A DNA stretch of 64,000 nt. Source: PR03 sp964353555. Its GTDB lineage: Bacteria > Myxococcota_A > UBA9160 > PR03. The notes beneath the pieces are model-generated. The model ran no database searches. It saw only the letters and a program-made list of their open reading frames with translations, and had not been told where the DNA came from. Shown piece after piece: positions 45,276 through 57,359 of the stretch. The stretch lies in the NCBI GenBank assembly GCA_964353555.1, contig CAYGWM010000005.1, forward strand, positions 1-64,000, in the 5' to 3' direction. Numbering within the stretch: position 1 is the first letter of the stretch; each line of letters starts with the position of its first letter. Position numbers and translations under genes: made by a program.

Positions 45276-46466
45276 ATGTCGCTCGAGCTGAACGAAATCT
45301 TGAAGATCGCCCTGAAGGGCGGTGCGTCGGACATCCACATGAAGTCGGGCCTGCCGCCGATCTTCCGCATCGATGGTGCGCTGGTGCCGCTGAAGAACGC
45401 CGAGCGCCTCCTTCCCGACTATCTCGAGAAGGTCGCCGCGGGGATCATGAACGCGGTACAAAAGGAGCGCTTCGCGTCGAATCGCGAGTGCGATCTCGCC
45501 TACGGCATCGCGGGCCTCGGGCGATTCCGCGTCAACGTCTTCCAGCAGCGCGGCACCGTCGGCGTCGTCTTCCGCGTGATTCCGTTCGGCGTGAAGACGA
45601 TCGATCAGCTCGTGCTGCCGAAGGTCGTCGAGTCGATCGCCAACGAACAGCGCGGACTGATCCTCGTCACCGGCACCACCGGTTCGGGCAAGTCGACCAC
45701 GCTCGCCGCGATGATCGAGCACATCAATTCCGCGCGAACCTGCCACATCATGACGATCGAGGACCCGATCGAGTTCTTGATCCGCGACCGCCGTTCGATC
45801 GTGAACCAGCGCGAGATCGGCGTCGACACGCAGACCTTCGCGGCTGCGCTGCGCGCCGCGCTGCGCCAGGATCCCGACGTGATCCTCGTCGGCGAAATGC
45901 GCGATTTCGAAACCATCGAGACGGCGTTGACGGCCGCCGAGACCGGCCATCTGGTGCTCTCGACGCTGCACACGCTCGACGCCACCGAGACGATCAACCG
46001 CATCATCTCGGTGTTCCCGCCGTATCAGCAGAAGCAAGTACGCATCCAGCTCGCGTCGATCCTGAAAGCGGTGATCTCGCAGCGCCTGGTGCCGCGCGCC
46101 GATGGCAAGGGCCGCGTACCCGCGCTCGAAGTGATGATCGCGACCGCGCGCGTGCGCGACTGCATTGGCGACAAGGATCGCACCAAGGAGTTGCACGACT
46201 GCATCGCGAAAGGCTTCACGACCTACGGCATGCAGACCTTCGACCAGTCGCTGATGCACCTCGTGAAGCAGAATCTCGTGACCTACGAGGAAGCGCTGAA
46301 ACACGTATCCAACGCCGATGACTTCGCGCTGCGCTTCCGCGGCATTGCGAGCACCTCCGACGGCACCTGGGACGACTTCGACACGGCGGGGGAGAACGCG
46401 GAGTCCGAGAGAAGCGCCGCACCCGCTGAGCCGGAGAAACCCGAGATCGACCTCGAACGCTTCTAG
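45276..46466 (+). CDS. pilT: Type IV pilus retraction ATPase PilT/PilU-like
   Basis: 396 residues. Secretion ATPase: N-terminal PAS-like domain (GGASDIHMKSGLPPIFRIDG), Walker A VTGTTGSGKSTTLAAMIEHI, Asp box MTIEDPIEF, Walker B LRQDPDVILVGEMRD, His box TGHLVLSTLHTLDATETINR. The PilT-type AIRNLIRE motif near the C-terminus is replaced (LHDCIAKGFTTYGMQTFDQS), which is closer to PilU-type or divergent PilT. The acidic C-terminal tail (about 50 aa) is extra. No pilus structural genes are nearby. Confidence 0.9.
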   Translation: MSLELNEILKIALKGGASDIHMKSGLPPIFRIDGALVPLKNAERLLPDYLEKVAAGIMNAVQKERFASNRECDLAYGIAGLGRFRVNVFQQRGTVGVVFRVIPFGVKTIDQLVLPKVVESIANEQRGLILVTGTTGSGKSTTLAAMIEHINSARTCHIMTIEDPIEFLIRDRRSIVNQREIGVDTQTFAAALRAALRQDPDVILVGEMRDFETIETALTAAETGHLVLSTLHTLDATETINRIISVFPPYQQKQVRIQLASILKAVISQRLVPRADGKGRVPALEVMIATARVRDCIGDKDRTKELHDCIAKGFTTYGMQTFDQSLMHLVKQNLVTYEEALKHVSNADDFALRFRGIASTSDGTWDDFDTAGENAESERSAAPAEPEKPEIDLERF

Positions 46467-46499
46467 TCGCCGCGTTCGCGCAGGCGCCGTTTCTGTTCT

Positions 46500-47888
46500 C
46501 TACAGCCCCGCGCGCAGCTTCGCGATGACCTCGGGTCGTGCTCGCACGCGCAGCCGCGTGCCTTGCTCGTCGTGGCTCTCGGAAACGACACGGCAGGCGC
46601 TGTGCGCCTCGCTCACCACGCGCTGCTTGGTGTACGGAACGACGAGTTCTTCCTCGACCATGTCGCGTTCGAAGAACGCGACGATGCGTTCGCGCACCTT
46701 GGTCACATCCGCCGGGTCCTTTACGGAGATCTGCACCGCGTCGGGCCACTCGAGGGCGAGTCGCGCGCGCGTCTCCGCGTCGACCTTGTCGATCTTGTTG
46801 AGTACCAACAGACGCGGCGCCTCGGTCGCCTCGATTTCGCGCAGCACCTCGCGCGTCACTTCGAGCTGTGCGGGGAAGGCAGCGTCGGACGCGTCGACGA
46901 GATGCACGAGCAGATCCGCGTCGCGCGCTTCGTCTAGCGTGGAGCGAAATGACGCGACGAGGTCGTGTGGCAGCTTCTTGATGAAGCCCACCGTGTCCGA
47001 GATCAGTACGCGCGGCACGGTCTCGGGTTGGAGCGCGCGCACCGTCGTGTCGAGCGTGGCAAAGAGTTTATCCTGCACCAGCACGCCGCTACCGGTCAGC
47101 GCGCGCATCCAGGACGACTTACCGGCGTTCGTGTAGCCGACCAGCGCCACCGTGTGCTGCTGCACGCGACGCTTGCGTCGCGTGCTGGAATCGCGCTCGA
47201 TCGATGCGAGTTCGGTGTGCAGTTCGGCGACCCGATCGCGCAGCTTGCGGCGATCCAGCTCGATCGAGGATTCGCCGGCGCCGCGGCCGCCGATGCCGCC
47301 ACCCTGGCGATCCTTGCCACCGCCCGTCTCGCGCAGCCGCGGCGCCATGTAGTTGAGCCGCGCGATCTCCACTTGCAGCCGGGCCTCGCGGCTGCGTGCA
47401 TGACGCTGGAAGATCGCGAGGATCACCGCGGTGCGGTCGAGCACTTCCGCGCCGGTCGCGCGTTCGAGATTGCGCGCCTGCGACGGCGTCACGTCGTGGT
47501 CGATCAGCACGACCGTCGCGCGCTCGGCGGGCGGCACGGCGTCCGGCGACCCGGCGCCTTCCTCGACTTCGGCTTCGCTCGCGTCGTCGTCGTCGCGCGA
47601 CTCGACCTCGGCTTCCCGTTCCTTGCGCCGCGGCTGTGGCGGACCCGTCGGCACGATGCCCGTGCCGCCGGTGAACTTCGCGAGGTCCTGCAGCTTGCCC
47701 GAACCGACGACGGCGCCGGTCGCAAGGCGCCCGCGCCGCTGCGTCACGCGGCCCACCACCTCGAGCCCGAGCGTCTTCGCGAGTCGCCCGAGTTCGGCGA
47801 GGGACGACTCGAAGTCGCCGTCGCTGACATTGGGAAATTGCACACCGAGCAGCACGGCGCGCGAGCGGGGGGGGGCGGTGGCGGTCAT
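46500..47888 (-). CDS. hflX: Ribosome-associated GTPase HflX
   Basis: 462 residues. Splits stalled ribosomes under stress. N-terminal domain (AELGRLAKTLGLEVVGRVTQ; DVTPSQARNLERATGAEVLDR), Gly-rich linker with GGIGGRGAGESSIELDRR, then a G domain: G1 GYTNAGKSS, G3 DTVGFIKKLPHDLVASF, G4 NKID. Unusual: between GSGKLQDL and VVLIDHDVTP there is an extra, highly charged Pro/Glu/Asp-rich stretch of about 45 residues. ATG 47888 chosen because the N-domain starts there; frame continues upstream to 49013 without coding character. Confidence 0.94.
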   Translation of the reverse strand: MTATAPPRSRAVLLGVQFPNVSDGDFESSLAELGRLAKTLGLEVVGRVTQRRGRLATGAVVGSGKLQDLAKFTGGTGIVPTGPPQPRRKEREAEVESRDDDDASEAEVEEGAGSPDAVPPAERATVVLIDHDVTPSQARNLERATGAEVLDRTAVILAIFQRHARSREARLQVEIARLNYMAPRLRETGGGKDRQGGGIGGRGAGESSIELDRRKLRDRVAELHTELASIERDSSTRRKRRVQQHTVALVGYTNAGKSSWMRALTGSGVLVQDKLFATLDTTVRALQPETVPRVLISDTVGFIKKLPHDLVASFRSTLDEARDADLLVHLVDASDAAFPAQLEVTREVLREIEATEAPRLLVLNKIDKVDAETRARLALEWPDAVQISVKDPADVTKVRERIVAFFERDMVEEELVVPYTKQRVVSEAHSACRVVSESHDEQGTRLRVRARPEVIAKLRAGL

Positions 47889-48032
47889 GGGCGCAGGATG
47901 CGGACCCCCCGGAGGCTCCGCCACCCACAGTCGTGCGCGACACCAATCCAGTCGATGCGCGCGTTGCTCGTGCAGCCCGGTTTCGCGTGATCTAGCGCCG
48001 GACCCCTCGGGGCAAGGCGCGGATCCCTCCGT

Positions 48033-48038
48033 TAGACT
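48033..48038 (+). promoter_or_regulatory. Candidate -10 box TAGACT upstream of alaS
   Basis: TAGACT at 48033-48038 within the divergent hflX/alaS intergenic region predicts a start near 48046 and a 20-nt leader carrying GAGG before TTG 48066. No clear -35. Confidence 0.35.
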
Positions 48039-48065
48039 CGCCGGCCCATCGCCGAGGTCCCCGTC

Positions 48066-50710
<2,645 letters not shown>

Positions 50711-50714
<4 letters not shown>

Positions 50715-52759
50715 GTTCCGTGCTGCCGTTCCCGGGTGATCCGTTCGCGCCGGTGCGCCGGCCGACGCGCGTCGTGCGCGTCGGCGATGTCGCGATCGGT
50801 GCCGACAATCCGATCCGGATCCAGTCGATGACCACGACCGACACGCAGGACGTGGCGGCGACCGTCGCGCAGACCGAGCGACTCGCGGCGGCCGGCTGCG
50901 AGATCGTGCGCATCACCGCGCCGTCCGTGCGCGACGCCGAAGCGCTCGGCGAGATCCGCGCTGAACTCTTCCGCCGCGGCGTTCGCGTGCCACTGGTCGC
51001 AGACATCCACTTCACGCCGAACGCCGCGCTGATCGCCGCCGAGCACGTCGAGAAGGTCCGCATCAACCCGGGCAACTTCGCCGACAAGAAGAAATTCGAG
51101 GTGCGGGACTATGACGATGCGCAGTGGGACGAGGAGCTGGCGCGCGTCGCCGATCGCTTCCGGCCGCTGCTGCGCCGCTGCAAGGAACTCGGTCGTGCGC
51201 TTCGCATTGGCACCAATCACGGCTCGCTGTCGGACCGCGTGATGAATCGCTACGGCGACACGGCGCGCGGCATGGTCGAATCGGCGCTCGAGTTCCTCGA
51301 CGTGTGTGAGGACGAGGGCTTCCACGACGTCGTCTTCAGCATGAAGTCGAGCAACCCGCAGGTGGCCGTCCAGGCCTACCGGCTGCTCGCGGCGTCGCTT
51401 TCCGAACGCACCAAACGCGGCAAGCCCGGTGACTATCCGTTTCATGTGGGTGTTACAGAAGCGGGCGATGGCGAGGACGGCCGCATCAAGAGCGCGATCG
51501 GCATCGGGTCACTGCTCGCAGACGGACTCGGCGACACGATCCGTGTCTCGCTGACGGAGGACCCCGTGAAGGAGGTTCCCGTCGCGCGGGCGATTGCTGC
51601 GCGCGCTGCGACACAATGGGCGCAGGCAGCGCGTCGCCACCTTGCGATTCCGGATCCCGGTGCACCGTTCGTCGACGACCCATACGAGCATGCGCGCCGT
51701 GCAAGCGACGCGCTCGTATGCGCTTCGATCGAGTTCGGTGGCGATGCGCCGGTGCGCGCCGAGTTGGAACTCGGTGCGCCGCCGACCGACTCCGAGGCGG
51801 CCGTTTGGCGTCTCGCCGATGCGTTCACGGCGCGTCGCGAGATCGTCTGCGAGGGTCTGCGTCTCGACGTCGCGGACGAAGCCGCGCTCGCTCGGGTGCA
51901 GCCGTTCGCCGAGGCGATGGCGCGCCACGGCGTCACGGCGCCGCTCGCGCTGCGCATGCCGCTGTCGCTCGCGCCGCAAGCAAAGGATATTGCCGCGCGT
52001 TGGATCGTTCCCGTCGCGCTGCGAGATGAGGAGACGAAGCTCGCAGCGCTGGCGCGCGCCGCCGAAGCAGCGGGTGTTGCGCTCGAGTGGGCGCTGTCGG
52101 GGGATCCGGCGGCGTTGATTTCGGGTGTGGAGCGCGTGTACGCCGCGTTGCGTGCGGCGTCGCTGCGCCGCGCGCTGGTGTCGGTCGAAGCTTCGCTCCC
52201 GGTTCCCGCGGTGCGACTCGTTGCTGCCCGGATGCGCGCACTCGGATGGAACGCACCGATCGTGCTGGTGCATCGCAGCGAAGCGGGCGCCAGCGACGAC
52301 AGCGAGTTGCTCCACGCGGCCACCGATCTCGGTGCACTGCTCTGCGACGGCATCGGCGACGCGGTCGCAGTGCCGGTTCGCGGCGGTGAGGGACGCGCGG
52401 GCGATACGCTGGCGCTCGCCTATCGCATCCTGCAGGGCGCGCGGCAGCGCACCACCTGGACCGAGTTCATCTCTTGCCCGTCCTGCGGCCGCACGCTCTT
52501 CGACCTCGAAGAGACGACGGCGCGCATCAAGGCACAGACGCAACACCTAAAGGGCGTGAAGATCGCCATCATGGGTTGCATCGTGAACGGGCCGGGCGAG
52601 ATGGCGGACGCGGATTTCGGCTACGTCGGATCAGGGCCGGGCGTGGTGAATCTCTATGTGGGTCATGAATGCGTCGAGCGCCACGTCCCGCAGCAGCAGG
52701 CAGACGCACGCCTCATCGATCTGATTCGCCGCCACGGGCGTTGGGTGGAGCCGGAGTAG
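50711..52759 (+). CDS. ispG: 4-hydroxy-3-methylbut-2-enyl diphosphate synthase IspG, long (insert-containing) form
   Basis: 682 residues against about 370 for the E. coli enzyme. Penultimate step of the MEP isoprenoid pathway, using a 4Fe-4S cluster. N-terminal TIM barrel: IGADNPIRIQSMTTTDTQD, ADIHFTPNAAL, EKVRINPGNFADKK, GTNHGSLSDR, FSMKSSNPQV, HVGVTEAGDGEDGRIKSAIG. A large middle domain (about 290-570), as in plant, chlamydial and Bacteroidetes enzymes, is followed by the cluster domain with SCPSCGRTLFDLE and KIAIMGCIVNGPGEMADADFG. GTG start. ispE at 58349 belongs to the same pathway. Confidence 0.96.
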
Positions 52760-53255
52760 CCGGCGGCGCGTGGCGTGAGACCGCGCGCCTCTCGGATGCG
52801 ACGCCCATCGATTCCTGTACGCGTTCGAACACCGCGAGCGCGCGCGAGCCGGCGACCAGCGGGTCGGCCGGGCCGAGCACTTCGGTCACCGCGAGCAGCG
52901 CGAGCCCGACGACCAGCGCGCCTTCGCCCGCGCCGATCACCGCGCCGCCGATGCGATCGATCGCACCCAGTCCCGCTGCGCCGACCAGTCGTCGCACGAT
53001 TGCCCCCGAGACCGTCACGAACAGCAATGCGCCGATCACGACGACGCCGCCGGCCGCTGCGGTCGCGACGAGCGGGTCCCAGTGTTTGCTTTCCGCGATC
53101 ATCGCCGCGACCGGCTCGCGCAGCGCCCGGAACGCGAAGATCGCCGCGGCGAGCGCAGCGATCGAGAACACCTCGCGGACGAGACCGATCCACAGGCCGC
53201 GCAGCACCGCGATGGCGAGCACGACGAGCGCAATGACGTCGACAGTGTCCCCCAC
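52713..53255 (-). CDS. CvpA-family membrane protein
   Basis: 180 residues from GTG 53255. Four hydrophobic segments: VDVIALVVLAIAVLRGLWIG, VREVFSIAALAAAIFAFRA, ATAAAGGVVVIGALLFVTV and GEGALVVGLALLAVTEVLG; this pattern and the IGLVREVFS motif are typical of CvpA (colicin V production, envelope integrity). GTG 53255 is 7 nt after TAAGAT (53268-53263) and gives a family-typical N-terminus; GTG 53282 is an alternative. The 3' end overlaps ispG by 47 nt in the opposite direction. Confidence 0.82.
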   Translation of the reverse strand: MGDTVDVIALVVLAIAVLRGLWIGLVREVFSIAALAAAIFAFRALREPVAAMIAESKHWDPLVATAAAGGVVVIGALLFVTVSGAIVRRLVGAAGLGAIDRIGGAVIGAGEGALVVGLALLAVTEVLGPADPLVAGSRALAVFERVQESMGVASERRAVSRHAPPATPAPPNARGGESDR

Positions 53256-53262
53256 AGCGCGG

Positions 53263-53296
53263 ATCTTAGCCCGTCCGCGCACGCTGTCGGTAGACT
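53263..53296. promoter_or_regulatory. Divergent -10 boxes for two leaderless genes
   Basis: TAAGAT (53268-53263, minus) lies 7 nt from the cvpA GTG, and TAGACT (53291-53296, plus) lies 6 nt from the oxidoreductase ATG 53303. Neither gene has a Shine-Dalgarno sequence, and the -35 regions would overlap. Confidence 0.5.
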
Positions 53297-53302
53297 CGGC
53301 GC

Positions 53303-54943
53303 ATGCGTGTGGATGCGATCGTCATCGGAGCCGGCCACAATGGCCTCGTAGCAGCGGCCTATCTGGCCCGCGCGGGATTGCGCACCGTGGTGCTCGAACG
53401 TCGCAACTGCATCGGCGGCGCTTGCGTCACCGAGGAACTCTGGCCGGGCCATCGCGTATCCCGGGCAGCGTACGTCGCCGGACTCTTGCGGCCCGCTGTG
53501 GTGCGCGAACTGGGACTCGCGTCGCACGGACTTCGGCTGCTCCGGCGCGATCCGTCCTCGTTCACGCCGCTCGCGGACGGTCGCGGGCTCTTGCTCGGTT
53601 CCGATCCGGCGCTCTGTGCGCGCGAGATCGGCCGTTTCTCGAAGCGCGATGCGCAGCGATACCCGGACTACGAGCGATTGCTCGACCGCGCCGCGCGCGC
53701 CTTCGAACCCCTGCTAGACGTGCCGCCTCCGGATCCCTCGCGGCTCGGCTGGCGCGATCTGCGAACGCTCGGCGGTGTCGCACGCTCGCTGGTCGGGATG
53801 CGGCGCGATCTCTCTCGCGTCGCGCAGCTGCTGGTCGCGCCGGCGCGAACCACGCTCGAAGCCTGGTTCGAGAGCGAGCCGCTGCGCGGGACGCTCGCCA
53901 CCGACGCGCTGATCGGCGCCTGGGCGGCGCCGTCTACGCCCGGCACCGGCTATGTGCTCTTCCACCACGTGATGGGCGAAACCGGCGGCGCCCGGGGCGT
54001 TTGGGCCTACGTGCAAGGCGGCATGGGCGCGCTCTCGGATGCGATCGCGAGCGCTGCCCGCGCAGCCGGCGCAACGATCGAGTCCGACGCGCCGGTCGCG
54101 AGGATCGAAGTACGGGACGGGCGCGTGCGCGGTGTCGTTCTGGAAGACGGTCGCGACTTCGAGGCGTCGCTGGTCGTGTCGTGTGCCGATCCCCAGCGCA
54201 CGCTGCTGGGACTCGTCGGCGCAGCGCAGCTGCCGGCCGATGTCGTCGCCGAGTTGCGCGCGCTCGACATGAAGAGCCCCGTCGTGAAGATCAATCTCGC
54301 ACTCGATCGACTGCCGCGCTTCCGCGGTTGCGAGGATCCGGGCGAACGCGGCGGACCCGAGCACCGCGGCACGATCCACCTCGGTGCCACAGGTCTCGAC
54401 GCACTCGAGGTTTCGTTCGCCGATGCCGCAGCCGGTCGCTTGCCCGCGCGGCCGATGATCGAGCTGACGATTCCGTCGGTACTCGATGCGACGCTCGCGC
54501 CGCCGGGTCGCTACGTCGCGTCGATGTTCGTGCAGCACGTGCCGCCCAACTGGGATGCGTCGCGCTGGGACCGCGAACGCGACGCGTTCGCGGATTGCGT
54601 GTTCGCATGTGTCGAGGAGGTCGCGCCGGGCTTTGCCTCGAGTGTCGTGCATCGCGAAGTGCTGGCTGCGCCTGATCTGGAGCGCATCTTTGGCCTCACC
54701 GGTGGCAACATCTTCCACGGCGCGATGACGCTCGATCGCCTGCTCTTCCTGCGACCGCTCCCCGGTCTCGCGCGCTACCGCACTCCAATCGAAGGTCTCT
54801 GGCTCTGCGGCGCCGGCACCCACCCTGGCGGCGGCGTGATGGGCGCCTGCGGCCGCAACGCCGCCCGCGAAATCTTGCGAGGACGGAGGGGACGCGAGGA
54901 CCGTCCCTTTTCTGCTCAGGCTGGCGGGGTTTGCCAGACGTAG
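53303..54943 (+). CDS. FAD-dependent oxidoreductase, phytoene-desaturase/PYROXD2-like
   Basis: 546 residues. The N-terminal dinucleotide-binding motif VIGAGHNGLVAAAYLARAGL and RRNCIGGACVTEELWPG are typical of the CrtI/PYROXD2 amine-oxidase superfamily; the C-terminal FAD motif is LWLCGAGTHPGGGVMGACGRNAA. Substrate unknown; no carotenoid genes are nearby. The last ~17 residues (from RRGREDRP) are encoded by a repeat hairpin (54889-54911), so the ancestral protein probably ended near 54880. Leaderless ATG 6 nt after TAGACT. Overlaps the convergent CBS gene by 28 nt. Confidence 0.88.
   Translation: MRVDAIVIGAGHNGLVAAAYLARAGLRTVVLERRNCIGGACVTEELWPGHRVSRAAYVAGLLRPAVVRELGLASHGLRLLRRDPSSFTPLADGRGLLLGSDPALCAREIGRFSKRDAQRYPDYERLLDRAARAFEPLLDVPPPDPSRLGWRDLRTLGGVARSLVGMRRDLSRVAQLLVAPARTTLEAWFESEPLRGTLATDALIGAWAAPSTPGTGYVLFHHVMGETGGARGVWAYVQGGMGALSDAIASAARAAGATIESDAPVARIEVRDGRVRGVVLEDGRDFEASLVVSCADPQRTLLGLVGAAQLPADVVAELRALDMKSPVVKINLALDRLPRFRGCEDPGERGGPEHRGTIHLGATGLDALEVSFADAAAGRLPARPMIELTIPSVLDATLAPPGRYVASMFVQHVPPNWDASRWDRERDAFADCVFACVEEVAPGFASSVVHREVLAAPDLERIFGLTGGNIFHGAMTLDRLLFLRPLPGLARYRTPIEGLWLCGAGTHPGGGVMGACGRNAAREILRGRRGREDRPFSAQAGGVCQT
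54889..54911 (+). terminator. GGGACG...CGTCCCTTTT hairpin within the oxidoreductase 3' end
   Basis: GGGACG (54889-54894), a 7-nt loop and CGTCCC (54902-54907) followed by TTTT resemble a rho-independent terminator. It is also a copy of the GGGGACGGTCC repeat seen near 45039. Its stem is short (6 bp), so termination efficiency is uncertain. Confidence 0.5.
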
Positions 54944-55350
54944 GCGCGAAGCTGGCGGATTTCTTCGACTTGTTCCTCGATTTCATCCCAGAGCAGGTCG
55001 CGGATCGAGATCATCGCGATTGCGTGACCGCCGGCGAGCACCGGAAGGTGGCGACAACCGGCGCTCTGCATCTTCGCGAGACACTCGTCGCGACTTTCGT
55101 GGAGGTCGGCAGTCACGATCTCGCGCGTCATCACCTCGTCGATCCGGGTCGACTCGGCGTCGCGACCTTCGACGACCACGCGCGTCATCAGGTCACGCTC
55201 GGAGAAGACGCCGACGAGACGTTCGCCGTCGAGGACCGTCACGGCTCCTACCCGTGCTGCCGTCATGCGCCGGATCACGTCGATGACGACATCACCCGGA
55301 TGGGCGGTGAGCAGACTGCGATTGCGAAGCACTTGTTCGAGACTGTGCAC
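54916..55350 (-). CDS. Two-CBS-domain protein
   Basis: 144 residues, a CBS pair: first domain DVVIDVIRRMTAARVGAVTVL with ERLVGVFSERDLMTRVV, second VMTREIVTADLHESRDECLAKM with HAIAMISIRDLLWDEI. CBS pairs bind adenosine nucleotides (AMP, ATP, SAM) and regulate partner proteins; this is a stand-alone sensor-like protein. GTG start with an excellent GGAGGTG site. Partner unknown. Confidence 0.92.
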   Translation of the reverse strand: MHSLEQVLRNRSLLTAHPGDVVIDVIRRMTAARVGAVTVLDGERLVGVFSERDLMTRVVVEGRDAESTRIDEVMTREIVTADLHESRDECLAKMQSAGCRHLPVLAGGHAIAMISIRDLLWDEIEEQVEEIRQLRAYVWQTPPA

Positions 55351-55485
55351 GATGAGACACCTCCGAGATCGAGCCGTCGGGGTGGCATCGCCGTTTGGCG
55401 TCGCCGCCCGGGCGGCGATTGCATTGAGCCACGAATGGCACCGAAAGAGAAGGACTGAATTGGCGGAGTGCCAACAGGCGACGGA
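55351..55485. other. Intergenic region upstream of the CBS gene
   Basis: 135 nt with no reading frame. It carries the CBS gene's leader and, in the minus direction, the 3' side of the TPR gene; no hairpin-plus-T-run terminator is visible. Confidence 0.4.
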
Positions 55486-56220
55486 TTAGGCGCAGTCCGG
55501 ATTCGGTCCAGCCCCGCGGGCGGCGAGTCTCAGGTAGACCTGAACATCTTCCCGCGAAGGCTCAGCCTCGACGACGGCCTGCCACTCGGCCCTGGCCCGC
55601 TCCGCCTGGCCGAGCGACCAGAACGTGAGGCCGAGCTGCACGCCTGCGTCCAGGTAGGCCGGGTTTGCACGCTGCACGCGCCCGAACTCGCGTATCGCCT
55701 GGTCGGGGAGTCCGTGCTCGCGCAGCGCGACGCCGAGCCGGTAGCGGACATCGTGGAAGCCGGGACAGCGGTCGAGCGCTTTGCGGTAGGCCGCGACGGC
55801 TTCGCCAACCTCGCCGGCTTCGCGGTACGCATCGCCCAGCGCGGCTTGCAGGTTCGCGAGTTTCGCCTGCGTGAGCGGAATCGCGCCACTCGGCTCGGCC
55901 TTCGGTGCCGACAACACGACGGCTTCGGAGCGGTCGAAGTCGCCGCGTCGCTCGCACACGCTCGCAAGCGCAAGGCGCGCTTCCGCGTAGCCAGGGTTCA
56001 GTGATACCGCCGCTTCGAAGCGCTGCGTCGCCTCGTCGAGATCGCCGCGTCGCTCGTAGAGGAGACCAAGCAGGTAGTGGATGTCGGCAAAGCGGGGACG
56101 CGTCGCGACCAGCCGCGCCAGGTGGCCGAGCGCCGCCTCGTCCTCACCGCACTCGAAATGACGAACGCCCAGTTGATAGGCGACTCGTTCATCCGTGGAG
56201 AGGCCGGCGGCATTCCGCAT
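55486..56220 (-). CDS. TPR-repeat protein
   Basis: 244 residues, five or six tandem TPR units: examples VAYQLGVRHFECGEDEAALG, HYLLGLLYERRGDLDEATQR, GDAYREAGEVGEAVAAYRKA and VQLGLTFWSLGQAERARAEW. No signal peptide or membrane segment, so a cytoplasmic scaffold is likely. It follows bamD by 22 nt on the same strand and may be co-transcribed. Function unknown. Confidence 0.85.
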   Translation of the reverse strand: MRNAAGLSTDERVAYQLGVRHFECGEDEAALGHLARLVATRPRFADIHYLLGLLYERRGDLDEATQRFEAAVSLNPGYAEARLALASVCERRGDFDRSEAVVLSAPKAEPSGAIPLTQAKLANLQAALGDAYREAGEVGEAVAAYRKALDRCPGFHDVRYRLGVALREHGLPDQAIREFGRVQRANPAYLDAGVQLGLTFWSLGQAERARAEWQAVVEAEPSREDVQVYLRLAARGAGPNPDCA

Positions 56221-56242
56221 CCGGATCGGAGTGAGCGTGGGG

Positions 56243-57034
56243 CTACTGCGCTTCGGGAACGAGATCCGCCGCGGCCTCGGCCACGTCCGTTCCCTTGTAG
56301 TTCTCGAGGATCACCTGGAAGATCTTCGTCGCCTCGGCGTCGCGGTTCATTCGCGTGTAGCAAACGCCCAGCTTGTAGAGCGCGTCCGCGTCGAGGCCGA
56401 GGCCGGGGTACTCGTTCAGCAACTCGCGGTAGCGATCGGCGGCCGACGGGAACTCGTCCTCTTTGAAATAGAAATTGGCGACCATCATCGTGTGCTCGCC
56501 GAGCCGCGTCCGCAGTTCGCGCCAGATCTTCTCTGCCTCATCCGCGTACTCCGAGTGCGGGAAGCGCGCGAGCAGCCGATCGAGCTGCGTCACCGCCTCG
56601 TGCGTCGCGGTTTGATCGCGCGACGCGTCGCGGCTCTGCTTGTAGTACGACATCGCGGTTTGGAACATTGCGTAGGGAACCCGCTTGTGTTCCGGGTGCA
56701 GCTCCACGAAGTCGCGGTAGTAGGAGAGCGCCTCTTCGTACTTCTCGCTCTTGAAGTAGGCGTCGGCGATCGCGAGCTGCGCCAGCACGGCCTGCTCGCT
56801 GTAGGGATAGTTGTCGATGATGTCCTGGAACGTCTCGATCGACTCGGAGAAATCCGGCGTGAGGAACCAGTGGAAGCCGCTCTCTTCATCCGCGAGCTGT
56901 GTCTCGCCCTTGTTGAAGAGCTCCTCCGCGGAGGGCAGCTCTTCGAACTTCTCCGGAGGCGCACCGCCTGCGCAAGCGAAGGAAAGCGCGGCGACTGCGG
57001 CCAGCAAAGCGGAATGGAGACGATTGAGTTGCAT
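56243..57034 (-). CDS. bamD: Outer-membrane assembly lipoprotein BamD (YfiO/ComL)
   Basis: 263 residues. Essential component of the BAM complex for beta-barrel insertion. Lipoprotein signal with lipobox LSFAC (Cys about residue 21), then five TPR-like units: SIETFQDIIDNYPYSEQAV, IADAYFKSEKYEEALSYYRD, HEAVTQLDRLLARFPHSEYA and ADRYRELLNEYPGLGLDADAL are typical of BamD. The strong GGGGGG ribosome site precedes ATG 57034. Substrate of Lgt and LolA encoded in this window. Confidence 0.92.
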   Translation of the reverse strand: MQLNRLHSALLAAVAALSFACAGGAPPEKFEELPSAEELFNKGETQLADEESGFHWFLTPDFSESIETFQDIIDNYPYSEQAVLAQLAIADAYFKSEKYEEALSYYRDFVELHPEHKRVPYAMFQTAMSYYKQSRDASRDQTATHEAVTQLDRLLARFPHSEYADEAEKIWRELRTRLGEHTMMVANFYFKEDEFPSAADRYRELLNEYPGLGLDADALYKLGVCYTRMNRDAEATKIFQVILENYKGTDVAEAAADLVPEAQ

Positions 57035-57061
57035 GACGAACCCCCCTTCGGCCGAAACCAG

Positions 57062-57349
57062 GTGAAACTTACTCGACGCGCCGCAGCGCTGTCAATTTTG
57101 CTAGGTTGCGCCTCCCCAGCGGGGCCAATTCCACGTTTTCTCGATCCCAACCATGCATTTGGGGGACTGATGCTCGACGAAGCGCTTCGCGACCTGCGCA
57201 CCGACCGCCGCATGCTCGATCGCCGTGGCTGGATCACCAGGCAGGAGCTGGCGACCACGCTCGCCGAATTGCCCGATGTGGCCGACAAAGTCGCGCCGCA
57301 GGAAGAATCGCCCGCCGCGCCGCCACAGGCGTCTCGCTCGGAGGGATGA
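57062..57349 (+). CDS. Small putative lipoprotein
   Basis: 95 residues from GTG 57062: a convincing lipoprotein signal (KLTRRAAALSILLGC with lipobox LLGC at about residue 16), then a short helical region (DEALRDLRTDRRMLDRRGWI) and a Pro/Ala/Gln-rich tail. The Shine-Dalgarno before GTG is weak; an internal ATG at 57171 with GGGGGA would give only the soluble 59-residue part. Divergent from bamD by 27 nt and 10 nt before the next gene. Function unknown. Confidence 0.6.
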   Translation: MKLTRRAAALSILLGCASPAGPIPRFLDPNHAFGGLMLDEALRDLRTDRRMLDRRGWITRQELATTLAELPDVADKVAPQEESPAAPPQASRSEG

Positions 57350-57359
57350 GGAGACCGTC

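Noticed and set aside
53303..54943. A carotenoid phytoene desaturase
   Set aside because: Motifs fit the PYROXD2-like branch as well and no carotenoid synthase or transport gene is nearby.
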